This document shows, in pieces, positions 7,423-15,385 of a DNA stretch of 19,165 nucleotides. Position 1 is the stretch's first letter. Each line of letters opens with the position of its first letter. Both the position numbers and the translations under genes were made by a program. Below the pieces are notes generated by a model. That model searched no databases, had not been told where the DNA came from, and saw nothing but the letters and a program-made list of their open reading frames with translations. The stretch spans positions 1-19,165 of the forward strand of contig JAFSXO010000092.1 in assembly GCA_017444045.1 (NCBI GenBank). The letters run 5' to 3'. Source of the stretch: a bacterium. Its GTDB lineage: Bacteria; Vulcanimicrobiota; Xenobia; Xenobiales; Xenobiaceae.

Positions 7423-9006
7423 TTATAGCCTGTCGGGATACTGCGCCAGCATGGTCACAATGCGGTTCTGAATGTCTACTCCTATACCGATATCTTTAAT
7501 ATCGTTGAACAGCATGGAGAAGATAATAACCTGTCCGCTGGCGTTAGTAACATAGCCTGAGAGTGAAGTGTCGCTGTCCAGCGTACCTGTTTTGCCGTGG
7601 ACGTCTGTTCCGGGTATGCGGTAGCGCAGGGTGCCATGCTCGTTGCTGGCCAGACTCTCGCGGAAAATATCGGCGTAGCGGTGGTGCGCCATGACTGTTA
7701 GGGTATCGGCTATCTGGCTGGGTGTTATTGTGTTCTGCTTGGAAAGGCCGCAGCCGTCTACCATGTGCAGACCTTCTGCGTCTATCCCGTTGGCATTCAT
7801 AAAGCGTCTGATGCTATTTTCGCTGGTCTGAGCGTTGCCTCGTCCGTAACTGTAAGCGCCGATGGTTTTGAACAGATGCTCGGCTAGGAAATTGTCGCTC
7901 TGCTGGTTGATCTCGGTGATGAGCTCCTTTAGCGGGGGCGAATCTATGCTGGCATATTTATACATGCCTGTCACCGCCGCTGGTTCGCCGATAGGGCGGA
8001 TCAGTCTAACCTTACCGTCGATTCTGATGCCGCGCTGGGCCAGGATATGGGCAAAGGCGCTTATAGCAAACAGCGGGGGATTGTCGACGGTGATCTCCCG
8101 GTTTACGGTGCTGAGAGGGCCGTGTACGGTAATAGTGTTGCTGTTGCGTTTGCGCTCGACCGCGGTATCTGCTGCCCCTTCGCTGGAGTAGGCAATTTTA
8201 AAATAATTGTTGTCGGGGTAGGCTGTGGCCCCCGTGCCGTTTATGCGCACCTCTACCATGTTGCCGTTGAGGGAAAGGCCGGAAACAGGGGCGGAATAGC
8301 TGTCCAGATGGTAGTGGTCGGCCCAGCCCTGCGGGTAATACTCGCGATCGAATAAGGAATCGTCGGCAACCAGATCACCGAGAATCTCGCGCACGCCCTC
8401 TGCCTGAAGCTTATCGGCGAGCTGCTCGTACATAGCGGTAGGCGTCTGCCAGTATGGCGGGGTATTGGTGGGATCGCCATTGCCGCGCAGATAAAGATCG
8501 CCGCTTATTACGCCCTTATCGCTGACGGGCGCTCCCCATAGCTCGGTTTGGTAACGGTATTCGGGCCCTAGCAGATCGAGAGCTGTTGCTGTGGTTACGA
8601 TCTTCATGTTGGAAGCTGGCACCAGCGGCTCACTTCCGTGATAGGAGTAAAGGATACGCTCTGTGTCCAGAACCTTAATAAAAGCGCCGCATTTGACGTC
8701 ATTTAGAGCGGGGTTGTCTTTAAAATACTCGTTTATGGCGTTCTTTAAATCGGTCGCTGTGCTGTGCGCGGATTCGGGGAGCTGCTGTGCATCCTGATTC
8801 TGAATCTCTTGGCTTGCGTCGGCTGCCCCTGTGTCTGGGGAGGTAGCATCGTCGCTGTACTCGGTTTCCTGCGCTGATACCGTTTCTGAAACAGCGCCGT
8901 TCTCTGGGCCTATCTCCTGAGCCCATCCCGTTGATTCTAAGGCTGCTGTGCTTAGCGCTATGCTTAAGAGCAGCCAAGAGCAGGTCTTAAAGAAGCTTCG
9001 CCTCAT
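7423..9006 (-). CDS. dacB: PBP4-type D-alanyl-D-alanine carboxypeptidase/endopeptidase
   Basis: 527 residues. A signal peptide covers about 1-29 (LLLSIALSTAALESTGWAQ), followed by an acidic, probably disordered linker to about residue 85. All three active-site motifs of peptidase family S13 are visible: PASNMK (Ser132, Lys135), SDN (370-372) and GKTGTL (Lys472). LVPASNMKIVTTATALDLLG and SLSGYVTNASGQVIIFSMLFN are typical family blocks. The large region between the first two motifs matches the inserted domains of PBP4. It would cut D-Ala-D-Ala or cross-bridge peptides in the periplasm. No strong ribosome site is seen before ATG at 9006. It lies 98 bp downstream of the YfhO-like gene. The intergenic stretch holds no clear terminator, only a weak CTGGC/GCCAG pairing. 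Confidence 0.92.
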   Translation of the reverse strand: MRRSFFKTCSWLLLSIALSTAALESTGWAQEIGPENGAVSETVSAQETEYSDDATSPDTGAADASQEIQNQDAQQLPESAHSTATDLKNAINEYFKDNPALNDVKCGAFIKVLDTERILYSYHGSEPLVPASNMKIVTTATALDLLGPEYRYQTELWGAPVSDKGVISGDLYLRGNGDPTNTPPYWQTPTAMYEQLADKLQAEGVREILGDLVADDSLFDREYYPQGWADHYHLDSYSAPVSGLSLNGNMVEVRINGTGATAYPDNNYFKIAYSSEGAADTAVERKRNSNTITVHGPLSTVNREITVDNPPLFAISAFAHILAQRGIRIDGKVRLIRPIGEPAAVTGMYKYASIDSPPLKELITEINQQSDNFLAEHLFKTIGAYSYGRGNAQTSENSIRRFMNANGIDAEGLHMVDGCGLSKQNTITPSQIADTLTVMAHHRYADIFRESLASNEHGTLRYRIPGTDVHGKTGTLDSDTSLSGYVTNASGQVIIFSMLFNDIKDIGIGVDIQNRIVTMLAQYPDRL

Positions 9007-9104
9007 TGTTTTTGCCGTGCACCATTATTAAAAGTAAAGCGATATAATTCGTTTCCTGCCCTATTTTTCCTGGCTGTCAGCATAGCACCGCGGTTTCCTG
9101 CCAG

Positions 9105-11353
9105 CTAGCTGAACTCGGTATGTTGGGGCCGGACACCGCAAAGCGCAGAGAATACAGCCAGACCGATCACTCCTACCAGCGCTGCCAGGCTGATTCTCCA
9201 GCCGAGGGCAAAGGCGGGCGAAGCGTACTTTAGCTCAACGCGATGCTGGCCTGTTGGTACGGCCAGACCCTGCATGGAAAGATTGACGCGCTGAAGCGCT
9301 GCGGGATGGCCATCGATAAAGGCGCGCCAGTTGGGATCGTAGGTATTGCTGATCACTAAAAACGCATTTCTGTCGCAGGAGGTGGCGATAGATATGCTGT
9401 TGTTGGTGGCGCGCTCGATTTGGGCTTGGCCTATGCTTGTCGGGCAGGCTAAATCGCTTTCGTAAAGAGATTGCTGCTCCTCTAAGCCTAAGAATCTTTC
9501 CAGGTTTAGGGTGTCAGATGGCAGCCTGTCTGTGACTGCCGGCACCAGACGGACCTTTGCCAGCGGATTGGCTAAGGTAAATATATATATCTGAGTGTCT
9601 GGTATCTCAGGTATGGGGGCTGTCTGTACCTCGCTGAATAGCTCTTCAGGGAAACCGCAGGGCAGGGGAAGCGGAGTGACTATGTGGCTTATGCCCAGCA
9701 GGCGCAGCCAGTCGCAGATTTTGGGGGCTATAACGCTAACCTCTTGCGCGTCTAGCCTGTATAGCTCTTCCATGAGGTGCGATATCGCGGTCTGCATGGC
9801 CGATGAGTGGTACAGAACGATGCCTGTCCCATAAAAAACATAGTCATCAGGTGCTTCAACATCCCACAGCAGTGAGGTGCCAGGGCTGAGCAGACTGCGG
9901 TGGCACCAGAACGCGTCGCCGCGCTTTTCGTCATTGCTGTAGGCTAGCTGCAAATAATTATTCCAGGCTATGCTGCTGTAGGGCGAGTAGACACGCTGGC
10001 GTGACTTTACTGCCTGAAGGCTTGGGGGAGGTGTGCTCCACAGCGGAGATAAATAGCCCTGCACCTGCGAGTTTACGTAGCCTAAATCTAAGCAGGTCAG
10101 CAGCAGTATGCCAGCTAAAGTCCATTGGGCAGCTCTTTGTCCCCTGCGCTTAGAGATCCAGTCGCTTAAATTCTGAGCGCCGATAGCGGCCAGAGCGGCC
10201 AGCAGGCAGACCATCGGTATGGCGAAGCGCCCAGGCATGCGGAAGGAATTCATGTGCGGAAAATACCGCCAGAGCAGGTAGTAAATGCCGTAGCGCGGAC
10301 CTAAGGCGGCGATGAGGAAAAAGATAGCCAGCGCCCAGAGGCATAAAGCTAAGCGGCGCCGCTTAGGGGCCAGCGAGCTGAGGCAAAGCAATAGCGGAAG
10401 CAGTCCCATGTACTGGAAGCAGTCGCGGGCGAAGAAAACCATTTTGTGCGGCAAAACTGTCAGATCGGGATCCTTGTTCCAGGCTGGATAGAAGGGGTTG
10501 ACAAATATGGTGAGCATTTTCCAGGTCGGCGAGCGTTCGGCCAGCCAGTCCAAGGGAATAGCCCCACCGCGGGTGGACTGCTTAGCGAATTCTTGGGTGG
10601 GCAGAAGCTGAACTGCTGCCAGCAGTGCTGACAGCAGCAGGGCTGCCACCGCCAGCCCCAGCATTTTCCAGCGAGAATGGCCTGACTTAACGGTGTTAGT
10701 GCAGACGAGGCCGATGATATACATCCAGCAGCATATCTGGCAGATGGCTACCATCTGAAAATGGCCGGCCAGAAGCTGAGCCGTCCAAATCGCTATCAGC
10801 AAAAACCAGTAGCGCTTTTGGGCCGTAACAGCGCCTAAGTGGATAACCGCAAGGCTAAAGGGCAGCCAGGCGATGACATGGATAATGTTCAGCCCAGCGG
10901 TGCGCAGCAGAAAGGTTTCTCCTAAGCCATAAGCTAGCGCGGCGATGCCTGAAGCTAGCGGGGATAAACCCAGGCATCGGCTCCAGGTGTAGCTGCCCAG
11001 CATGGCGATGAGCAGTGCCGAAAGCACGGTTAGGTTAGCGGCCAAGGTTACGTTGCCGGTTAAAAAAAACAGCAGGGTAGGATACAGCACTCCGGCTTCG
11101 CTTTCGGCAAACAGGGGAGCACCGCAGGCTATCCTTGGCTCCCATAGAGGGAACTCTCGCTGCTTGGTAATAGACTGCACGGCCAGATAGCGGCGGGTAA
11201 TATTGAGATCCAGGGAATCCGAGCCGGTACCGTCTTCCTGGTAAATGAGCTGACCCTGGAATACCGCTGGATAAAAAAACGCGGCCAGTATTATGGCATC
11301 AAAAGTATGGCCAGCGCGGGCTCTTTTAATCTGGCGTATAGCTGTCTGTTCAT
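9105..11353 (-). CDS. YfhO-family polytopic membrane protein with an apparent 5' frameshift
   Basis: The main frame (11180-9105, 691 codons from a GTG with no ribosome site) shows many membrane helices, an EPRIACGAPLFAESEAGVLYP block and a C-terminal periplasmic part with YDPNWRAFIDG...VPTGQHRVELKY, all typical of YfhO-type membrane proteins related to glycosyltransferase C folds. The same frame stays open upstream without a start codon and encodes AAFFYPAVFQGQLIYQEDGT...LNITRRYLAVQS, which is clearly family sequence. An ATG at 11353 with AAGGA 7 nt ahead encodes MNRQLYARLKEPALAILLMP then stops. One missing base at the A4 run 11301-11304 (T4 in the gene) would join the two frames into a 749-residue protein. 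The family is thought to glycosylate or modify envelope polymers. A real mutation or a sequencing/assembly error would explain it equally well. Confidence 0.82.
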
Positions 11354-11367
11354 AACCGTGTCCTTAA

Positions 11368-11402
11368 TTAAGAAAACACTGAAGCGTTCAGTGTTTTCTT
11401 AA
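11368..11402. terminator. Perfect 16-bp inverted repeat, bidirectional terminator or operator
   Basis: Arms 11368-11383 (TTAAGAAAACACTGAA) and 11387-11402 are exact reverse complements around a 3-nt loop. The inner stem ACACTGAA/TTCAGTGT is flanked by A-rich and T-rich outer parts, as in bidirectional terminators. It lies between the DUF3300 gene (upstream on the minus strand) and the YfhO-like gene, ending 3 nt from the latter's AAGGA, so it could also bind a regulator or mask the leader. Confidence 0.6.
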
Positions 11403-11525
11403 TGGGTCTTTATTCTGTGGCTGTATTAGCCGCTGTGAATGATCGGCAACGGGGCTGCACTATAGCGACTTACGCGCAGCAGCACTTAGCTGGGCTAGTC
11501 TGTGCCGGCGCATATTGGTAAGCGC
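11403..11525. other. Short intergenic stretch with no recognised feature
   Basis: 123 bp between the stop of the DUF3300 gene and the perfect inverted repeat. I see no gene and no clear promoter. Confidence 0.4.
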
Positions 11526-13115
11526 TTAGCGACGTCCATGGCGGCCGCTGATCCTTGGCCCACTGGAGGAGCCTCCAAAGCTTCGCCCATGGCCAGAGCT
11601 TCGCGGCGCGGAAAAGGAGCGTCCCTGCGGACTGGAGCTATTGCTAAAGCTGGTCGTTTGCCCGCTGCTGCCAGAGCGTCCGTAGCTATAGCTGTTTCGG
11701 GAGGAGCTGTTGCGTGAGGAAGCTCTGCCGGATGTCTGCCGTCCGCTGCTGGTGAGCTGGGACAGGCTGTTGCGCGCATTGGCTGATGAGCTAGCGTATG
11801 TGCTGTAACCCGACCTGCCGCTGGGCGTACCGTTGCTGAGCAGCTGCTGACCAGCATTGGGCGCGCTGTCAATCGTATTTCGGGGAATGAGATTCTCCCG
11901 TCCGTTGTTTAACGAGTGCAGATGTCCGCTGTGACGATGGTTAGTCTGCTTGGATTTGATATTGCCGTAAGGATTGCCGTCAAAACCGTGGCGCGCAGGG
12001 ACGCTGGTGCTCGGCGTACTGTTGGGCTTATCCGGCCGGCCTGAGGGGGTGGCGCTGTTCTTGACGGCGTTGCCCTGATGGCGCTCGTGATAGTCGGGGG
12101 CGCGATGTAAATCGTGGTGGCTGGGGGGCTGCTTGCTGTGCCCATCGTAGTGCGACGGAGCCCCGGGCTGATGGTTAGGCGGCTGGTGGCCATTGTTGTG
12201 ATAGTGATGGGGATCCTGCTGGCTGTGCCCATCGTAGTGGTGAGGATCACCGGGGTGGTTCGGCGGAGGGCCGTTGTGGTGGTGCGGCGGCTGATGGCTG
12301 TGGCCGTCATAGTGAGGCGGAGGCCCGGGGTGATGAGGCGGCCTGTTGGGATGATAAGGCGGCGGAGGGGCGTGGTGCAGAGGCGGAGGAACGTGGCAAT
12401 AAGGCCCCCAGGGACGGAAAGCACCGCCATAAAAATAGCAGTGGTTGTATCCTGGCCCGCACCAGAAATGGTGATCATACCAGTCCCAGACGAAGCAGTC
12501 GTAAACGACGTTGGCTACGAAAACGCAGCCCCATACGATGGCCAATGATGTAATGGTGCTGGGGCTGTTGGTGTACACTACTGTAGGGGAGTAGCGAGGT
12601 ACGATGATTACATTGGGATCGGCGGTTCCTATGGATATATTGCCGCTGTCGTCGCTGACGATCTTGACGTCCTTGCTGTCTGTCAGATTGCCAGAATCTT
12701 TAGCCTGTTTGCGCAGCTTTTGGATGACCTTGAATACCGTTTCGTTCTGATCGACAAAGGCTTCGCCAATCTGAAGGGTCCAGGTCAGACTGTTGCACAT
12801 CTGCTCTAGGATTTCGGGTACTAGGAGCAGAGCCTTTACGCTGGGATCCCAGGTCTCCTTTTCGCAGGCAGACATGATCTTGTCTGCGGGCAGATCTTCG
12901 TGCTTGGCTATCCAGGCATCGGCGGCAACAACATCATCAGGACGGGTCGCTGCGGTTAGAATATTGCCCAACAGAGAATCGGGAAATAAGGCAATCGGTG
13001 CTAAAATGCGCTCTAGTTCATTTTCTGATAAAGAGGCTTTGGCGGCAAAAACCGGCAAGACCGTTATGCACAGCAGCAGTAATGCCAGTATGCCGCTTCT
13101 CCTAAGCATGTTCAT
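11526..13115 (-). CDS. Secreted DUF3300 protein with His/Pro-rich and Ser/Gly/Arg-rich tail
   Basis: 529 residues; GGAGG at 13128-13124 lies 8 nt before ATG. A signal peptide covers about 1-25 (LALLLLCITVLPVFAAKA). The DUF3300 domain (about 28-190) has the family core: LERILAPIALFPDSLLGNILTAATRPDDVVAADAW, WDPSVKALLLVPEILEQMCNSLTWTLQIGEAF and VIIVPRYSPTVVY. Residues about 195-250 are hydrophobic and aromatic (a possible membrane-associated segment with several Cys). About 255-370 is His/Pro-rich with three HYDGHS motifs spaced 25 and 29 residues apart, a plausible metal-binding tract. The last 150 residues are Ser/Gly/Arg/Asn-rich. DUF3300 has no established function. A dispersed repeat lies directly upstream, and a paralogue precedes it on the same strand. 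Confidence 0.87.
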   Translation of the reverse strand: MNMLRRSGILALLLLCITVLPVFAAKASLSENELERILAPIALFPDSLLGNILTAATRPDDVVAADAWIAKHEDLPADKIMSACEKETWDPSVKALLLVPEILEQMCNSLTWTLQIGEAFVDQNETVFKVIQKLRKQAKDSGNLTDSKDVKIVSDDSGNISIGTADPNVIIVPRYSPTVVYTNSPSTITSLAIVWGCVFVANVVYDCFVWDWYDHHFWCGPGYNHCYFYGGAFRPWGPYCHVPPPLHHAPPPPYHPNRPPHHPGPPPHYDGHSHQPPHHHNGPPPNHPGDPHHYDGHSQQDPHHYHNNGHQPPNHQPGAPSHYDGHSKQPPSHHDLHRAPDYHERHQGNAVKNSATPSGRPDKPNSTPSTSVPARHGFDGNPYGNIKSKQTNHRHSGHLHSLNNGRENLIPRNTIDSAPNAGQQLLSNGTPSGRSGYSTYASSSANARNSLSQLTSSGRQTSGRASSRNSSSRNSYSYGRSGSSGQTTSFSNSSSPQGRSFSAPRSSGHGRSFGGSSSGPRISGRHGRR

Positions 13116-13143
13116 AGCCTTATCCTCCTAACTGGGATCTGCT

Positions 13144-13273
13144 GCAATGTCATCAGCTTAAGGATTTGTGACATTGGTTATGCTTGTTCACGTGTGTTAG
13201 CGCTGCATTTTATGTTAGCATACAAGCTAGCACAAAACAAGCATTAGACCTCGATTCTCCCAACAGCTTTGGC
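13144..13273 (-). repeat. Dispersed 130-bp element, copy A, in the 5' region of a DUF3300 gene
   Basis: This segment matches the opposite strand of 19024-19153 over 130 bp without gaps, about 100 identical positions by eye. It contains an inverted repeat CAATGTCA (13145-13152) / TGACATTG (13169-13176). It ends 29 bp before the ATG at 13115 and 16 bp from the ribosome site, so it forms most of the leader or promoter region. The rest of the 206-bp gap (13274-13321) holds nothing I recognise. Confidence 0.75.
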
Positions 13274-13321
13274 TATCCTGGGCGAAGCAGTGCCGCCGCG
13301 GAAGCTGGTGCAGCTCAAAAG

Positions 13322-14920
13322 CTACCAGGAATCTTTTTTGGCGGCATTGCTGTTAAGGGTGGGATAGCCTCCGTTGTATGGGGAAGTGGGGTATCCCTCG
13401 CCAAAGGTCGTGGCACTGCCCTTCGAACTGTCAAAGATTATACTGGTGCCGCTGGGAGCATAATTAATTATGCTGCTGGTTGGTATGCGGGCAGTCACCG
13501 GACTGCCGTTTGAGGCAGTCTGCTTGCGCATTGATGTATTTGTGTAGTTTTTTTGAGCTTTGGCAGAGCTCTTTTTCGCAGAGCTTCTTTGCCTTTTTTG
13601 TGCTTTGGCAGAGCCTTTTTTGGCAGTGCGCTTGGTACCTGAAGTTACCCGGGAAGAACTGCGCATACCGCGGCCGCGCAGCTTTTTGACATAGGAAGAC
13701 GGGGCTGAAGCGCTGCAGGGGCGGCAGCTATTGGGCTTCTGCCTGACGATGGTGGCGGTATTGTTGGCCCATATAGCATGAGCGTTGGCAGCGGTAGCCA
13801 GACCGCTGGTGCCGCCCATTGACGCTGTGCGGGTAAAATTCGCCCTATCGTTGGCAGCGGTGGCCAATCCTCCGTTGCCATTGTTTAGTACTGCTGTCCG
13901 GCGCAGGCTGTTGGCGTTGGCTTCGGTAGCTAGGCCGCCATTGCCATTGTTCATAACCCCTATTTTTGTGGCGTTTATGGCATTGGCTTCTGTTGCCAGA
14001 CCGCTCGGCCCGGTGGCGTGCGAATTTTGGCGCTGAATAGCCTCTACGTTGGCCTGAGTGGCTAACCCGTTGACAGAATTGAGGTTGGTGGTTCCGAAAT
14101 TGATGACAGGGCTATACTGGTGGGCGGGGTAAGGCGGAACGGGGTTGGCAGGGTTGATGGGCCTGCCGTAAGCGTCGTGCGGGACAGCGTATGGGTTGTC
14201 GTAGTCGTTATAGTAGTAATTATAGTAATAATTGCTGCCATAGCTATTGCCGTCGTAGTTGTTGTAGTTGTTCGGCTCCTGATAATAGGTTGAAGTCTGG
14301 AGTGTCTTTTCCGTATCGTTTTCTACGATATTGCTTAGCTGTACGGTATGCCAGGCAGAGTCTCCCGCGGCGTCCGCAGCTGAGGATGGTGTGAACAGCG
14401 AATTGGGGACGGCTATGGCGTTGCTGGCGCGGGTAGTGATAGCTATATAGCCGTTAGCATCCTGGAAGACTTCTATGTCATCGTTGCTTTGCAGTTTATT
14501 GTTATGCCAGGCCGACAAACGTATCTGTTGGATAGCGCGGCTGAGAGCCTGGCGCTGTGTGGTGTAGGCCTGATGCAGCCTGCGCGTCCATTGCGGATTG
14601 CTGTCAAGCTCCTGTAGAATGTTCGGCGAGAAAAGCAGGAGGCGCACGCTGGGGTCCCAGGTCAGCGTGTCCCAGCTCTGCTCCAGCTGCTGTTCGTCAA
14701 AATCGGGGTTTTGCCTCAGCCATTGCATAGCCGCGCTTATTTGCTCGGGAAACTCAGATGCCGTGAAAATGCCGGTTAGCAGCTCGTCTGGGCACATGGC
14801 AATAGGAGCGGCGAGCTGCTGAAGCTCTTCAACTGACTGATATTCAGCCCGTGCGCTTATAGACGCTGTTATCATTAGCATTACCGCGCAAATCGAAGCC
14901 AGAGCCTGCTTGAAGTGCAT
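13322..14920 (-). CDS. Secreted DUF3300 protein with five 22-residue GLAT repeats and a Lys-rich stretch
   Basis: 532 residues from ATG at 14920, chosen because AGGAGG (14934-14929) lies 8 nt upstream and the product begins with a signal peptide (about 1-24, ALASICAVMLMITASISARA). An upstream in-frame ATG at 14974 falls inside a dispersed repeat and would spoil the signal peptide. The DUF3300 domain (about 28-170) shows LQQLAAPIAMCPDELLTGIFTASEFPEQ and LTWDPSVRLLLFSPNILQEL. Then come a Tyr/Asn tract (about 215-250), five GLAT(Q/E/A)AN repeats and a basic Ser/Ala/Lys segment (KKGSAKAQK, AKKSSAKAQK). The C-terminus is Ser/Gly/Tyr-rich. It differs from its neighbour everywhere outside DUF3300. 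Function unknown; probably a secreted or surface protein. Confidence 0.87.
   Translation of the reverse strand: MHFKQALASICAVMLMITASISARAEYQSVEELQQLAAPIAMCPDELLTGIFTASEFPEQISAAMQWLRQNPDFDEQQLEQSWDTLTWDPSVRLLLFSPNILQELDSNPQWTRRLHQAYTTQRQALSRAIQQIRLSAWHNNKLQSNDDIEVFQDANGYIAITTRASNAIAVPNSLFTPSSAADAAGDSAWHTVQLSNIVENDTEKTLQTSTYYQEPNNYNNYDGNSYGSNYYYNYYYNDYDNPYAVPHDAYGRPINPANPVPPYPAHQYSPVINFGTTNLNSVNGLATQANVEAIQRQNSHATGPSGLATEANAINATKIGVMNNGNGGLATEANANSLRRTAVLNNGNGGLATAANDRANFTRTASMGGTSGLATAANAHAIWANNTATIVRQKPNSCRPCSASAPSSYVKKLRGRGMRSSSRVTSGTKRTAKKGSAKAQKRQRSSAKKSSAKAQKNYTNTSMRKQTASNGSPVTARIPTSSIINYAPSGTSIIFDSSKGSATTFGEGYPTSPYNGGYPTLNSNAAKKDSW
13739..14068 (-). repeat. Five in-frame 66-nt repeats (22-residue GLAT units)
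   Basis: Units begin at 14068, 14002, 13936, 13870 and 13804, exactly 66 nt apart. Each starts GLAT(Q/E/A)AN and the rest varies. Codons for the conserved residues differ between units, so the array is old or under protein-level selection rather than a fresh duplication. Confidence 0.85.
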
Positions 14921-14928
14921 TATGTTTG

Positions 14929-14934
14929 CCTCCT
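14929..14934 (-). promoter_or_regulatory. Ribosome binding site AGGAGG that fixes the start at 14920
   Basis: AGGAGG, 8 nt before ATG, directly downstream of a G-rich hairpin repeat (12 bp away). It decides between the ATG at 14920 and the in-frame ATG at 14974. Confidence 0.75.
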
Positions 14935-14945
14935 GCCGTATTATT

Positions 14946-14992
14946 GGCCGCCCCCTCTGTCGCTGTCGCGACATCTCCCCCTGCCATCCTTT
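14946..14992 (-). repeat. 47-bp G-rich hairpin element upstream of a DUF3300 gene
   Basis: Reads AAAGGATGGCAGGGGGAGAT at its start on the minus strand and matches 18980-19026 at 43 of 47 positions with no gap. It holds a 6-bp stem TGTCGC/GCGACA with a 4-nt loop (GACA here, GACT in the other copy) flanked by GGGGG runs. It is part of the leader of the gene starting at 14920. Confidence 0.75.
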
Positions 14993-15045
14993 CGGGGCAA
15001 TGTCATTTAGTTAGTATTATGCAAACATTTTAGCACTGCACTAGC

Positions 15046-15093
15046 TTTCGCGACGGCACTGCTTCGCTGCGCTCAGATGTGCCTTTCGCGAAA
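15046..15093. repeat. Near-perfect hairpin with TTTCGCG / CGCGAAA arms
   Basis: Left arm TTTCGCGACGGCAC (15046-15059) pairs with GTGCCTTTCGCGAAA (15079-15093) apart from the A-C/T-T-T junction, around a 19-nt loop. No U tract follows, so it is not an ordinary terminator. It lies inside the span bounded by the CAATGTCA/TGACATTG pair. Confidence 0.55.
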
Positions 15094-15293
15094 CTATTAC
15101 GCGCTTTGATTGCCAACTACAGCCGTGAATAGTACCGATAGTAACAGCATCGGCTTAACTCAATGACATTGTTTTATTATCTACTACTATAGCCTAAAAC
15201 TAATAATTAGTACAGAGCTAATGTGTTATATATTTGAGACAGTTTGTTTGGCGTGGCTCTACCAAATCCCGTAATTATCGGCATACTGCAGAA

Positions 15294-15319
15294 TTTGCCA
15301 AGCGTTCACATTTGGCAAA
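15294..15319. promoter_or_regulatory. 8-bp inverted repeat upstream of the RluA-type gene
   Basis: TTTGCCAA (15294-15301) and TTGGCAAA (15312-15319) are exact reverse complements with a 10-nt spacer, 66 bp before the ATG. The geometry suits a dimeric regulator site; no regulator gene is in view. Confidence 0.35.
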
Positions 15320-15385
15320 AGGGCTAAGAGCGGTAAGGAAGGGACGGATCTTGCAAAACTCATGCCGCTGGTTTAAATTACTGGC

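Larger units (their letters stand above)
14998..15385. other. Gene-free stretch with inverted repeats
   Basis: Between the divergent DUF3300 and RluA-type genes I see no credible gene. It holds CAATGTCA (14998-15005), found inverted as TGACATTG at 15164-15171. It also holds a long hairpin (15046-15093), an 8-bp inverted repeat (15294-15319) and an AT-rich stretch with ACTAAT-A-ATTAGT near 15200. The AT-rich part around 15170-15235 is the likeliest promoter zone for the plus-strand gene, but no clear hexamer pair is visible. Confidence 0.45.

Noticed and set aside
11495..12548. Open frames of 125-189 codons overlapping the His/Pro-rich DUF3300 region on both strands
   Set aside because: Low-complexity coding DNA keeps other frames open; products are Thr/Ile/Arg- or Val/Ile/Arg-rich shadows of the HYDGHS tract, without ribosome sites.
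14921..14974. Longer N-terminus for the second DUF3300 protein, starting at 14974
   Set aside because: The extra 18 residues are Arg-rich, lie in the G-rich dispersed hairpin and would precede a normal signal peptide; AGGAGG sits 8 nt before the ATG at 14920.
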